Source of the DNA: Leeuwenhoekiella polynyae
GTDB taxonomy: Bacteria > Bacteroidota > Bacteroidia > Flavobacteriales > Flavobacteriaceae
Assembly (NCBI RefSeq): GCF_004104075.1
Contig: NZ_QOVK01000001.1
Location: 310,001-374,000 of the forward strand
Length of the DNA stretch: 64,000 bases
Reading direction: 5' to 3'
Position 1 is the first letter of the stretch. Each line of letters opens with the position of its first letter. Positions 34,693-44,265 of the stretch are shown in pieces. The notes under the pieces are model-generated. The model worked only from the letters and a program-made list of their open reading frames with translations. It was not told the origin of the DNA and did no database searches. A program made the position numbers and the translations under genes.

Positions 34693-36885
34693 TTAGACTT
34701 CCAAGATATCATCCAGCAGCATCGGGAGCTTTCTCAATCTTTTCCCGGTGGCATCATAAATGGCATTGCTTATCGCAGAAGCCAGACCCACAATGCCTAA
34801 TTCACCAACTCCTTTAGCTCCCAGCGGATTTACTTTATCGTCTTTTTCTTCTACAAATTCGGCGTGGATGTTGTGTACATCGGCATTGACGGCTATGTGA
34901 TATTCGGCGAAATTAGCATTCATAATTCGACCGTATTTGCTGTCAACCATTCCTTCTTCGCGTAATGCCATTCCTAATCCCCAGATCATAGCGCCCAAAA
35001 GTTGATTTTCTGCTGTCTTGGGGTTGATGATTTTACCGGCAGCAGAGACGTTTACAATACGTGGTACTTTGATAATTCCAAGATCCTGATCAACTGTAAC
35101 CTCGACCATTACACAACAATGCGCATAGCCGGAATGCGTAGTTTGTCCCTCAATTTTTGCTTCATTGTGCGCTATACTTAATTCTTCTTTAGAGGCCTGC
35201 TGCATAATTTCAGCAAAGCTGAAGGTTTTAGCATCGTATTCCAGATTGCCGTCTTGAAACAAAATAGCATCAAAATCTACTTGCTGATAGTCCGGATTAT
35301 TTCGCTTCCAGACATCAGCAATGCGGTATTGAAACTTTTTACAAACGCCAGCTACCGCAGATCCAACAGATGAGACTGTCCAGGACCCTCCTTCGATAGG
35401 CGAATCCGGGTAAGCGGTATCGCCTAGTTTAAATTCAATTTTTTCTATGGGTACACCTAATTTGTCTGCAGCGATCTGAGACATCACGGTATACGTTCCT
35501 GTACCAATATCTGCTGTGGCGCATTTAATAGTAAACATTCCATTTTCATCCATTGTCAGAGAAACCGAAGCCGGTTGCTGCAGCGCTTCCCAGGAACCGG
35601 TCGCCATACCAAAACCCGTAAGCAGGTGTGGTTCGTTTTCAGATGAAGTCTTTTTGTTTTTCCACCCAAATAATTCTTCGCATCGGTCATAACAGGCCAT
35701 CAGCTCCTTACTCGTAAAGGGCTTATCTTCGTTCTGATCATAATCCACATAATTTTTTCTACGGAACTCCAGCGGATCAATACCTGCTTCGTGAGCGAGT
35801 TCATCTATAGCACATTCCAATGCATAAACCCCGGAAACGCCACCGGGAGCACGCATATCAAGCGGCGTATAACTCTGTACCGGTGTCAGTTCGTATTCCA
35901 GATTTACATGTTCACATTTGTATAAAAGACCAGACCAGTCTACAATAGTCTCATTAAAATCCTCAAATGTTGAGGTTTCTCCAACTGTTCTATGAGAAAG
36001 TGCCTGCAAGGTTCCATCTTTACTGCATCCTAATTTCATCGTATGAATAACTTCCGGGCGATACCCAAAACTGAACATCTGCGCACGCGTCATTACCATT
36101 TGCACGTTGCGTTTCAATTCTAAGGCAGCCAGTGTTGCCATAAATAACTGGTATTGTGGTCTGAGACCGGAACCAAAAGCACCACCTACAAAATCACTTT
36201 TTACCTGAACTTTATCGGCTCCGAGGCCGAATACGCCGTTCAGATATTTTAGTGAACTCCCAACTCCCTGTATTTTGTCATACACCACAATACTACCATC
36301 ATCTTTATATTCCACGCTTGTGGCGTGTGGCTCCATCGGGTTGTGGTAATTGCGCGACTGGCGGTATTCTTGAGTAATGGTATACTCAGAATTTTTAAAT
36401 GCTTTTTTAAAATCGCCCCTGTTGGATGCCGGATCCGGAGTGCGATCTGCGCTGGCATTTTTCAGGTTTTCATATAAACTTCCTTTAAATTCCTCTTCCT
36501 TGTAAGTCACTTTGATGAGACTGGAAGCATACCGAGCCTGTTCAAAAGTTTCGGCAACTACCAAAGCTATAGGTTGACCGTTGTACAGTATTTTGTTGTT
36601 ATAAAAAGGCCTAAATGGTTTTCCGGGAGGTGAAAGCGGATCGGTATAATCAACCCTATTTTTTAAACGCTCGGGAAGATTCTTATGGGTAAAAATACCT
36701 TTCACCCCCTCAAATGCTTCAGCTGCCGAGGTGTCCAGAGCGGTAATACTTCCACAGGCAATGCTGCTTTGCAAAACATACGCATGGTAAAATTGTGAGG
36801 TGATATCTGCACTGTAAGTCGCACTGCCACTTACTTTTTGAGGTCCGTCAACCCGTTGTTGTTTGTTTCCTATATTGAGCATCAT
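34693..36885 (-). CDS. Xanthine-dehydrogenase-family molybdenum-binding subunit (PaoC-like)
   Basis: 730 residues with the aldehyde oxidase/xanthine dehydrogenase large-subunit layout: N-terminal alpha/beta hammerhead (20-130), then molybdopterin-binding domains. Motifs GGAFGSGLRPQYQ, MRAPGGVSGVYALE and, near the end, GAKGVGELGIVG with probable catalytic Glu695. Together with the two following subunits it should oxidise an aldehyde or heterocycle using a Mo-MCD or Mo-MPT cofactor. It overlaps the FAD subunit gene by 4 bp. Unlike many PaoC-type proteins, no maturation protein gene (PaoD/XdhC) is adjacent in the window. Confidence 0.92.
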   Translation of the reverse strand: MMLNIGNKQQRVDGPQKVSGSATYSADITSQFYHAYVLQSSIACGSITALDTSAAEAFEGVKGIFTHKNLPERLKNRVDYTDPLSPPGKPFRPFYNNKILYNGQPIALVVAETFEQARYASSLIKVTYKEEEFKGSLYENLKNASADRTPDPASNRGDFKKAFKNSEYTITQEYRQSRNYHNPMEPHATSVEYKDDGSIVVYDKIQGVGSSLKYLNGVFGLGADKVQVKSDFVGGAFGSGLRPQYQLFMATLAALELKRNVQMVMTRAQMFSFGYRPEVIHTMKLGCSKDGTLQALSHRTVGETSTFEDFNETIVDWSGLLYKCEHVNLEYELTPVQSYTPLDMRAPGGVSGVYALECAIDELAHEAGIDPLEFRRKNYVDYDQNEDKPFTSKELMACYDRCEELFGWKNKKTSSENEPHLLTGFGMATGSWEALQQPASVSLTMDENGMFTIKCATADIGTGTYTVMSQIAADKLGVPIEKIEFKLGDTAYPDSPIEGGSWTVSSVGSAVAGVCKKFQYRIADVWKRNNPDYQQVDFDAILFQDGNLEYDAKTFSFAEIMQQASKEELSIAHNEAKIEGQTTHSGYAHCCVMVEVTVDQDLGIIKVPRIVNVSAAGKIINPKTAENQLLGAMIWGLGMALREEGMVDSKYGRIMNANFAEYHIAVNADVHNIHAEFVEEKDDKVNPLGAKGVGELGIVGLASAISNAIYDATGKRLRKLPMLLDDILEV

Positions 36886-37859
36886 GATGGATTTAAAGCG
36901 TTGTTTAAAGCACGTACGATAGCACGTTTTACCAGTGGAATTTTAAAATTATTGGTCCCAAAACCCTGAGCACCTTTGATTAGTTTTTCGGCTAAGGATT
37001 TAAAATTTTCCGTGGAAGCTTCCTTCCCGATAAATTCGTGTTCTACTTCTTTTAATTTCCAGGGTTTGTGAGCGACACCACCCAAGGCGACCCGTACGTC
37101 TTCAATTTTACCCGCTGAAACTTTCAGGCATGCCGCCACAGAAACCAGTGCAAAGGCATAAGACTCCCGATCCCGGATTTTTAAATATTCAAAATTCTGT
37201 GAAAAACCTTCGTTGGGGAGTTCAATGTGGGTGATTAAATCTCCGGGCTCCAGATTATGGTCTTTTTCAGGATGTTCTCCCGGAAGCCTGTGAATTTGGT
37301 CAAAAGGCATAACCAGCGTTGCTCCCTTGCGCAGGATATGCACTTTTGCTTCCAGCGCAGCCAGGGCTACACACATATCTGAGGGGTGCGTGGCAATACA
37401 GGAAGCTGAAGTTCCTAAGATAGCATGGATTCTGTTGAACCCCTTAATCGCTGCACATCCACTCCCGGGTTCCCGCTTATTACAGGGCATTGCCGTATCG
37501 TAAAAATAGTAACAACGGGTGCGCTGTAGCAGGTTTCCACCGTTAGTCGCACGGTTGCGCAGTTGGGAAGATGCCGCTGACAGTATAGCTTTATTCAAAA
37601 CAGGATATTTATTTTTTACAGCAGGATGGTAAGCCGTGTCTGCATTGGTAGCCAGTGCACCCAGTCGCAAACCGTCGGCAAATTCTTCAATTTGATCGTA
37701 AGGCAGCTGGCCGATATCTGCAATAGCGTCGGGTTTTTCAACCCCATATTTCATCAAGTCTACTAAGTTGGTACCACCCGCAAGAAAGGTTGTATCATAC
37801 AGTGCAGTATCTGACGAAAGATCGTCGGTCGAAAGTCGGGTGTATTCAAATGGTTTCAT
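36882..37859 (-). CDS. FAD-binding subunit of Mo hydroxylase, with PaoB-type Fe-S cysteines
   Basis: 325 residues of the CO-dehydrogenase/XDH medium-subunit family. FAD-contact segments: FLAGGTNLVDLMKYG and ATNGGNLLQRTRC. The following stretch RCYYFYDTAMPCNKREPGSG then CAAI carries cysteines that in E. coli PaoB hold an additional [4Fe-4S] cluster; this makes PaoB the closest recognisable type. It overlaps the Mo subunit by 4 bp and follows the 2Fe-2S gene by 5 bp, so all three are in one operon transcribed from about 38340. Confidence 0.92.
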   Translation of the reverse strand: MKPFEYTRLSTDDLSSDTALYDTTFLAGGTNLVDLMKYGVEKPDAIADIGQLPYDQIEEFADGLRLGALATNADTAYHPAVKNKYPVLNKAILSAASSQLRNRATNGGNLLQRTRCYYFYDTAMPCNKREPGSGCAAIKGFNRIHAILGTSASCIATHPSDMCVALAALEAKVHILRKGATLVMPFDQIHRLPGEHPEKDHNLEPGDLITHIELPNEGFSQNFEYLKIRDRESYAFALVSVAACLKVSAGKIEDVRVALGGVAHKPWKLKEVEHEFIGKEASTENFKSLAEKLIKGAQGFGTNNFKIPLVKRAIVRALNNALNPS

Positions 37860-37864
37860 AGTGG

Positions 37865-38332
37865 TTAGGATTCTTCGTAAATGCGACGAGCGGCTTTCGT
37901 TATATTTTTATAGGCGGCGCAACGGCAAAGGTTACCACTCATCCAGTCTTTAAGGTCTTCTTCCGAATTGATCTCCCCACGGTTGCGCATCGCAATGGTA
38001 GAGCAAATTTGTCCCGGGGTGCAGTACCCACATTGATACGCATCCTCGTCAATGAATATCTGTTGAGCTGTACTCAAATTTTCGGCAGTTCCTAAGCCTT
38101 CAATGGTGGTGATCTCTTTTCCCTCCAGACTTACTAAAAGGCACAGGCACGAATTGACGCTATTCCCGTCAATAAGAACCGTGCAGGCGCCGCATTGGCC
38201 GTGATCACAGCCTTTTTTTGTGCCAACGAGTTTTTGATTATAGCGTAAGTAATCCAGTAAGGTGGTCCAGGGTTCGATTGAAACTTCGACCGATTCCCCG
38301 TTTAAGGTAAAATGGACATGGTTTGTTTTCAT
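37865..38332 (-). CDS. 2Fe-2S subunit of Mo hydroxylase (PaoA-like)
   Basis: 155 residues. N-terminal plant-type ferredoxin cluster CDHGQCGACTVLIDG plus NSCLCL, and C-terminal cluster CGYCTPGQICS with LCRCAAYKNI: the two [2Fe-2S] sites expected of this subunit. No twin-arginine leader is present, so the complex should be cytoplasmic, whereas E. coli PaoA is exported. First gene of the three-gene operon running to 34693. Confidence 0.94.
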   Translation of the reverse strand: MKTNHVHFTLNGESVEVSIEPWTTLLDYLRYNQKLVGTKKGCDHGQCGACTVLIDGNSVNSCLCLLVSLEGKEITTIEGLGTAENLSTAQQIFIDEDAYQCGYCTPGQICSTIAMRNRGEINSEEDLKDWMSGNLCRCAAYKNITKAARRIYEES

Positions 38333-38486
38333 AAAGATGCAGTTAGTTAGGCTGTTAGCACAACACCCTGATGTGAGAAGGGTATTCTACTTTCAATTTA
38401 GCAGGATCGATTGCGGTAGTCTGTTTAAGAATTCTTAAATAACATATTATTAAGAGATGTTCTATATTTCTAAAAAATATAGAACA

Positions 38487-39865
38487 CTACTTTTCTAAAC
38501 GCTCGATGGCCGCTGCCATATCAATCCCCGCTCCACGTACTCCTGCAAACAGATCCCCTTTTTTCTGAAGTCTGAAGGGCATTGTTTTTAGAGTGAAATC
38601 ATCAATTTTCAAACCCGGTTTTACCTCGTGCCATTCGAGGGGCGCGGAGACCGTTGCACCCGATCTGGGGCGTACGCAATAGGCAGCAGCAAGGGTTTGG
38701 CCTTTTCTGTTCTGCAGGTAATCTAAATATATTTTTCCTTTTCGTGCTTTTACGGCACGGGTCATACTGGTAAGATCCGGGAGCTGTTCTTCGACAAACA
38801 TGCACAAGAGTTTGGTGAAATTGCGCGCTTCGGCATACGTGTATTGTGCTGCTAGCGGAAGGTAAATGTGTATGCCGCTCGAACCCGAAGTTTTACAAAG
38901 GCCTTCAATCCCCGCCTGGTCCAGAATCTGTTTTACTACCTGAGCTACGGTGATTACGTGTTCAAAAGTGTTGGTGTCTGAAGGATCGAGATCGATAATC
39001 GCATAATCGGGTTTATCCAATAGTCCTATCCGCGAATTCCAGGGATTGATCTCAATACATCCCATATTGGCCATATACAACAGCGTAGCTTCGTTTTGAC
39101 ACAAGAGGTAGTTGATGGTGCGGTCTGAAGACTTTGAAAACTGTTCAAGCGTTTCTATCCACGACGGAAGGTGTTCGTGATCCTTCTGGTAAAAACCTTT
39201 GTTTTTAATGCCGTCCGGATGCCGGTGCAAGCTCTGCGGCCGGTCTTTGAGGTAAGGCAATATGTACTCAGATACCTGAATGTAGTAATCGATAAGATCA
39301 TATTTAGTATAACCGGAATCGGGCCAGTATACTTTTTCCAGATTGGTAAAATTCACGTGGTGACCGTCTACGTCCAGACCTGCTTCTGAAGTGGATTGGG
39401 TTTTTTGGGAAGCGGAATGCGGCTTCTGTATATGAACGTCATGCGGAATCTTATCCTGCCGTAAGCCTTTAAAACCGGATGGCGCATGATCTTATTTGGT
39501 GTCCATGTCTGAAAACTTCACCTCACAAATGAGCTGCGGACTTACCCAATTGGGTTTTCGGCCTTTCAGGTTTATTTTTTTACCAAATGGATTTTCAGCA
39601 ACCACATGTTTTTTCAGCTGCTCCAGCAACCCCTCTTGTTCGTCCTGACTAAACCCGGAACCGCAATTGCTCACGTAGATGAGTGTATTTTCAGCATACA
39701 TGCCTAAAATCAAACTCCCAAACCACGTACCACCTTTATCTGAATCGGTATAGCCGCAAATCAGGGTTTCTTCAGTAAGTACGGCTTTGACCTTAAGCCA
39801 TTTTTCAGAACGGTATCCCGGCGTGTAGGTAGATTCGGTATGCTTTGCAATCACGCCTTCCACAC
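38487..39865 (-). pseudogene. ligD: LigD (NHEJ ligase/polymerase) remnant, 5'-truncated and interrupted
   Basis: Two parts of a multidomain LigD in the same overall frame. 39863-39492 encodes the end of the ATP-ligase domain (EGVIAKHTESTYTPGYRSEK and LICEVKFSDM). 39356-38487 encodes the polymerase/primase domain (LEKVYWPDSGYTKYDLIDYY, then SGSSGIHIYLPL, and LDLDPS-like AIIDLDPSDT). Between them a stop codon at 39492-39494 interrupts; NKIMRHPV appears in another frame across the stop and FKGLRQDK resumes in the first frame, so two compensating frameshifts surround it. The N-terminal nuclease and most of the ligase are gone: at about 39865 it is fused to an unrelated plus-strand gene. The polymerase part may still be translatable. 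No ku gene in the window. Confidence 0.8.
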
Positions 39866-40684
39866 AAACCTTCTGAAGTTGGACTGTTTTATGAAGAGGT
39901 CACCTTCCCCTCTATAGATGGAGTTCCGCGAGAAGGATGGTTCCTTCCCGCTGAGGGTTCAGATAATATTATTATAATCAATCATCCCATGGGCTTTACC
40001 CGGTCTGGTCTTCCTTCACATCTGGAACCTTGGAAATCAATCTGGCAAGCTAGCGGAAATGATATGGAAGTTAATTTTATACCTGATTTAAAAATACTTG
40101 ATGAGGCGGGATTCAATATACTAGCGCATGACCTGAGAAACCATGGCCATAGCGGTACAGGTAATGGAGGACTTATCTCTACCGGAATTTTTGAATCTAG
40201 GGATGTTCTGGGTTCCATTCGATATGTACGTGAAAGGCATGATACCAAATCCATGAGAATCGCCTTGTTTAGTCGTTGTTTGGGTGCTGATGCTACGTTA
40301 TACGCAATGAAGCGCAATCCGAAGGATTTTGAACAAATACGATGTCTTGTGGCGGTACAACCTTTGAGCGAAGAATACATTCTCACTAAACAATTAGAGC
40401 TGGCAAATATTCCTAAAAACCGCATTAAAGCCTTAGATCATAAGATCAAAATAAAAACTGGCTTTAGCATTGAAGATAGAAATGCAGGAAAATGGGCAAA
40501 ACACGTGTGTGTTCCCACCTTTATATATCAAGTACATGATGACTTACTTACTGATCCTTCAGATGTACAAGGAATGTATGATGACATTCCTCTAAAAGAT
40601 AAAAAACTTCAATGGATTGATAATACGACCGCACGCTGGGATGGCTATCTTGAGTTTCAAAGAAGACCTGAACCTATGTTATAA
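39866..40684 (+). pseudogene. Alpha/beta hydrolase, 5'-truncated
   Basis: About 272 codons remain, starting at HKPSEVGLFYEEVTFPSIDG with no start codon of its own; an open TTG at 39845 lies in LigD-derived DNA. Hydrolase features: IIINHPMGFTRSG, LAHDLRNHGHSG, FSRCLGADATLYAM (a cysteine-containing elbow), and HDDLLTDPSDV. The complete family members have roughly 30 more N-terminal residues. The truncation point coincides with that of ligD on the opposite strand, so one deletion removed both 5' ends. Confidence 0.75.
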
Positions 40685-40849
40685 TGATTCGATTAGCCCA
40701 TGTAATTAATAAATCGCTAAAAATCTTATACCAGACAAATTCAAATAAGTAAATTTTAATAGTATGAAAGAAGCAACGAAAAAATTATCAAATTTTAAGG
40801 ATAACAAAATACCCCAACCATCGAACATTCATGGCTTCGTAGAAAGTAA

Positions 40850-41203
40850 TTACTTAATGTGATCTCTATGTTCTTTTCCCCAGGCAATCATATGTTCAAC
40901 CAAAGGATAGAGCGATTCGCTATATGGAGTCAACGTATACATCACATCCTTAGGAAAATCAGGATCTTCTGAACGCAAAATAAGTTTGTTCAATTCCATC
41001 AGCTTTAATTCTTTGGATAGCATAGCAAAAGTTATGTTAGGAACATTCTTTGCAATTTGTCTATATCTGTGATTACCATTGTAAATAGCTATAAAGACCA
41101 GTAGACGCCATTTACCATTGAGAACATAAAGTGTATCCTGAGCATATTTGATCTCAGTCTGATTTTTGATATTACAGATAGTATTTTGTTCTTGTTTGAC
41201 CAT
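40850..41203 (-). CDS. HxlR family winged-helix regulator
   Basis: 117 residues with the HxlR/MarR-like winged helix: NGKWRLLVFIAIYNGNHRYR, then ITFAMLSKELKLMELNKLIL and the wing PKDVMYTLTPYSESL. HxlR proteins control small electrophile- or metabolite-responsive operons. It is divergent from the enoyl-CoA hydratase gene with about 105 bp between start codons, so it likely controls that gene and the broken SDR following it. The cysteine near residue 11 (TICNIKNQ) could serve redox sensing, which is speculative. Confidence 0.9.
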   Translation of the reverse strand: MVKQEQNTICNIKNQTEIKYAQDTLYVLNGKWRLLVFIAIYNGNHRYRQIAKNVPNITFAMLSKELKLMELNKLILRSEDPDFPKDVMYTLTPYSESLYPLVEHMIAWGKEHRDHIK

Positions 41204-41309
41204 AAAATGATTGTGCTATCATCCACTATAGCATCTCTAAAATTGACAACTAGTGATTGTAATTTAGCCCCAGCTTTAAAAACAAATTTAAAAATTCAAT
41301 TCACAAAAT

Positions 41310-42149
41310 ATGAAATTATCAAAATTAAACGAAAGTCAATTTAAGACATTGAGTATATCTTTAAATGATGGAGTCGCAGAAATCGTACTTAATAGCGGTT
41401 CAGTAAATGCGTTAGGTAGTCAGATGATAAAGGAATTACGAGAGCTATTGCACCTGTTAGAAAAGGATAATTCAGTCAAAGTTATTGTTTTTGATAGTGC
41501 CAACCCTGATTTTTTTATTGCACATGTTGACATGCGTATTTTGGAGGACAAAAAACTTTTTGACAAATTGGTCGAAGAAACACCTGAAGGCGTTAATTTA
41601 TTTCAGTCGGTTGGAGAAATGATAAGAACACAGCCCCAGGTAACAATTGTAAAACTAAAAGGAATTGCCAGAGGCGGAGGAGCTGAATTTGTCACATCAT
41701 CTGATATGATTTTTGCATCTATCGAAAAAGGAAAGCTCTCCCATAACGAAGCATTAATGGGTATACTACCCGGTGGTGGTGGCACACAATATCTGCAAGA
41801 AAGAATGACTCGCAACCGCGTGATGGAAATCACATTAGGTGCTGATCTTTTTGACGCAGTGACTGCTGAACGCTATGGATGGATTAATCGTGCACTACCA
41901 CATCATGAGCTTGACCTATTTGTAAATTCTTTAGCGAAAAATATAGCAAACCTACCCGATGGCGTAGTGAAGCACATGAAACAATTAGTTCCCCCAGCAG
42001 GTAACGCCGAAGGTTTGATTGCAGAACATAATGCATGGTTGACTTTAATTTCAAATCCTATAGCAGGCCAAATTATGAGCAAAGCTTTAGAAAACGGGGC
42101 ACAAACCGTGGAAGGAGAATTAGAATTAGAAAAATTACTTAGAGCATAG
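41310..42149 (+). CDS. Enoyl-CoA hydratase/isomerase family protein
   Basis: 279 residues of the crotonase superfamily. Oxyanion-hole segments: IAHVDMRIL and GIARGGGAEFVTSSDM; the catalytic Glu region reads SHNEALMGILPGGGGTQYL. The family hydrates or isomerises acyl-CoA thioesters; the precise substrate is not readable. Cytoplasmic. It is downstream of a divergent HxlR regulator and 84 bp upstream of a broken SDR gene, a combination common in small inducible operons. Confidence 0.9.
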   Translation: MKLSKLNESQFKTLSISLNDGVAEIVLNSGSVNALGSQMIKELRELLHLLEKDNSVKVIVFDSANPDFFIAHVDMRILEDKKLFDKLVEETPEGVNLFQSVGEMIRTQPQVTIVKLKGIARGGGAEFVTSSDMIFASIEKGKLSHNEALMGILPGGGGTQYLQERMTRNRVMEITLGADLFDAVTAERYGWINRALPHHELDLFVNSLAKNIANLPDGVVKHMKQLVPPAGNAEGLIAEHNAWLTLISNPIAGQIMSKALENGAQTVEGELELEKLLRA

Positions 42150-42233
42150 AATGATTTAGAATGCTCAATTATAAATTATTAATGTTTACGGAATCCCTAA
42201 ACATCAGCAATAAACAAATACTTCGGAATAACT

Positions 42234-43004
42234 GTGAAAAAAATATTTATTACGGGAGCAACAGATGGTCTGGGTTTTATGGCTGCCGAAAAATTTATAG
42301 AACAGGGTCATCAGGTGGTACTACCCGCGAGAAATAAAACCAAGGCGGAAATAGTCCATCAAAACTCCCCGGAGCAAAAGCTATTATCACCGGTGATCTG
42401 TCAAGCATAGCCCATACCTATGAAATAGCAGAAGCTGTAAACCAACTGGGAACAATGGATAGCGTAATTCATAATGCAGGGGTTGGTTTTAAGGAACCCT
42501 ACCAAGAAACAGAAGACGCACTGCCGCATGTATTTCAGATAAATAGTCTTGCCCCTTATATTTTGACGTGTTTGATTAATAAACCCAAGCGGTTAATCTA
42601 TACCAGTTCAGGCTTGCATCAACAAGGAGATACAAAGTTGGAGGACTTATTGTGGAAAAAAAGAAATGGAATGATACACAGGCATATTCCGACACCAAAC
42701 TGCAGAATATTTTACTGGCTTTTGCAGTTTCCAAACGTTGGCCTGACGTATTTTGCAACGTGGTATCCCCAGGATGGGTGCCACTAAAATGGGGGGTTCG
42801 CATGCTACCGATGATTTAGAAAAAGCGACTGAAACACAAGTGTGGTTATCTTCTTCCGATGAAAAAGAGGTTGAAATTTCTGGTGAATTTTTATATCATA
42901 AAAGGCTAAAAAACTATCTGTTGGCTGCTGCTGATATCAAATTACAGAATCGATTCATGGACTTTTGTGAATCACTAACTAATATAAATCTACCTAACGG
43001 ATAA
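42234..43004 (+). pseudogene. SDR family oxidoreductase, frameshifted
   Basis: Pieces reassemble one SDR: KKIFITGATDGLGFMAAEKF (starting at GTG 42234), then after a frameshift near 42365 GDLSSIAHTYEIAEAV and VIHNAGVGFKEPYQE. A second frameshift in the A-run near 42660 leads into WNDTQAYSDTKLQNILLAFA (the YSDTK catalytic motif), and a third near 42782 restores MGGSHATDDLEKATETQVWL to the end. The gene is therefore inactive unless these are sequencing errors in homopolymers. Confidence 0.8.
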
Positions 43005-43024
43005 GCTATTATAATTATGTTAAA

Positions 43025-43450
43025 ACGAAATAATACTTATAGACTTACTCTCGAGATTATGAGTTAGTCCGCCCCTACACCAAGCTTCGCTATTCTGCCT
43101 CTAGTTTGCGCTATTGTGCATTTCACTTTGCATCCTGGCACAGGTTCCCGAGTTCCGTAAATAAGCCCAAATACTGGTCATGCCTCCTAAATGACGCCTG
43201 CCGACCAGCCAATAAACAGGTGTCCGCTGGACTTATAATGTTTGTCATACTTCAAACACTTTTGACAGAAGGTTGCACGTTCTCGACACTTCATCAGAGG
43301 TTCATTTGCATTCATCTCCAGTATTCATACCTGACCAGCTCACGGCATAGCCTTTTCCATAACGCTCAATACCCTGGCTCTTTACCAAAGCACCTTATGG
43401 TGGTTTAACGCTCTCCCCTGTAGGACAACATTGGTGGGTCACTTCGACTG
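43025..43450 (-). ncRNA. Group II intron 5' (domain I) fragment
   Basis: Minus strand contains a run of typical intron domain I segments: atgaatgcaaatgaacctc, tataagtccagcg, cggaactcgggaacctgt and, at the 3' side, gtgtaggggcggactaactc. In complete Bacteroidota introns these precede the reverse-transcriptase/maturase gene. Here the maturase and domains V/VI are missing. The plus-strand open frame over this region is an artefact. The right edge (5' end of the intron) lies beside the attC-like site starting near 43486. Confidence 0.6.
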
Positions 43451-43485
43451 CGCTCAGCACAGGCGGCTCCACCATCTTATAAACA

Positions 43486-43637
43486 GTTGCGTAACGACTT
43501 TCAGCCGGTCGTTACTCTCGGCACACGTATGATTAGTGGCGTATTTTAAGCACGGAATTTAGCAAATACAAACCGAATAGAAAATCCGCGAGGATTTTCG
43601 TAAGTAGGCGAGAACTAGCCATTAATTATACACGGTG
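43486..43637. repeat. attC-like site 1
   Basis: An imperfect palindrome of about 140 bp between the hypothetical cassette gene and the intron fragment. The stem acacgtatgattagtggc (from about 43522) pairs with gccattaattatacacggtg (43618-43637). An inner stem gaaaatccgcgaggattttc lies at 43579-43598, and the conserved gtaggcgagaac at 43604-43613. The right edge gttacccaacg is the reverse complement of the start of the same cassette (44198-44208). The layout matches integron attC sites with cassette-specific outer boxes. Confidence 0.65.
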
Positions 43638-44192
43638 TTACCCAACGTTTTTATTCCGCTTTTTTATTTTCAAACTTCGGCTTATTCTATATTCAGCTCT
43701 CCACCAAAATTTCTTCCATTCGTGTCTAATTCCTCCTAATTGCCAATTTACATCGAAAAGCTCTTGTTTTTCAGTCGAATTTGGTTTTTTCGCAACGTAT
43801 GGTGGAATTCCAACTTTACAATGCAACATTGGTTCATTATTCTTTATTGTCGGATAAAATTCATCCGTATGCGAAGTTTTTAAAAAATATCTAATTTCGA
43901 TTATTGTTTTATTCGGCAACGATTTATAAATGTAAAGATTTATGTCATATAAATTTTCATAAATCGAAGTCAAATCCGCAACAATTCCGCTTAATGATTT
44001 TGGTGATTTTCTGTCATTAATCTTTTTCCTGATTTTAGCTCTTTCAAAAAAGTTTTTTCCAATGCTTTCGTCTATTTCCGACATTATATATTCGCAATTT
44101 TCCGATATTTTATTCCAGCACATATCTTTTGCCATATCAATCAAACTTGATGTGGCTTTTCGGATTTTTTCTTGAAGTTCGATTTTTTTCAA
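43638..44192 (-). CDS. Hypothetical cassette protein
   Basis: 184 residues, no recognised family. Predicted helical N-terminus (KIRKATSSLIDMAKDMCWNK) followed by a conserved-looking SLSGIVADLTSIYENLYDIN and a basic C-terminal end (WRAEYRISRSLKIKKRNK). No signal peptide or membrane helix. It fills a complete cassette: coding-strand GTTACCCAAC just upstream of the start and GTTGGGTAAC just after the stop are exact complements. It is adjacent to the attI-like block and the truncated recombinase. Confidence 0.7.
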   Translation of the reverse strand: MKKIELQEKIRKATSSLIDMAKDMCWNKISENCEYIMSEIDESIGKNFFERAKIRKKINDRKSPKSLSGIVADLTSIYENLYDINLYIYKSLPNKTIIEIRYFLKTSHTDEFYPTIKNNEPMLHCKVGIPPYVAKKPNSTEKQELFDVNWQLGGIRHEWKKFWWRAEYRISRSLKIKKRNKNVG

Positions 44193-44195
44193 ATG

Positions 44196-44265
44196 TTGGG
44201 TAACTTGTTATATCATAACAAATATAGTTGATTATCAAAGTTTTCGTCGGGATATCAACACTTTT
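44196..44265 (-). other. attI-like block 1
   Basis: From 44202 to 44265 this DNA is nearly identical to 47300-47363: the aacttgttatatc core, a 5-base variable stretch, and then 48 identical bases. The cassette begins at the GTT of the core. In this copy the block overlaps the last codons and stop (44235) of the recombinase fragment, so the recombination point is only about 25 bases downstream of that gene. I read it as an attI-like primary site. Confidence 0.5.

Noticed and set aside
40764-40862. Open frame of 32 codons starting MKEATKKLSNFKDNK
   Set aside because: It overlaps the 3' end of the HxlR gene and has no recognisable domain; possibly the 5' stump of a lost gene, but not supportable as a real one.
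43106-43408. Plus-strand reading frame of 100 codons
   Set aside because: It is antisense to the group II intron RNA segments; similar spurious proteins are predicted wherever structured RNA is read backwards.
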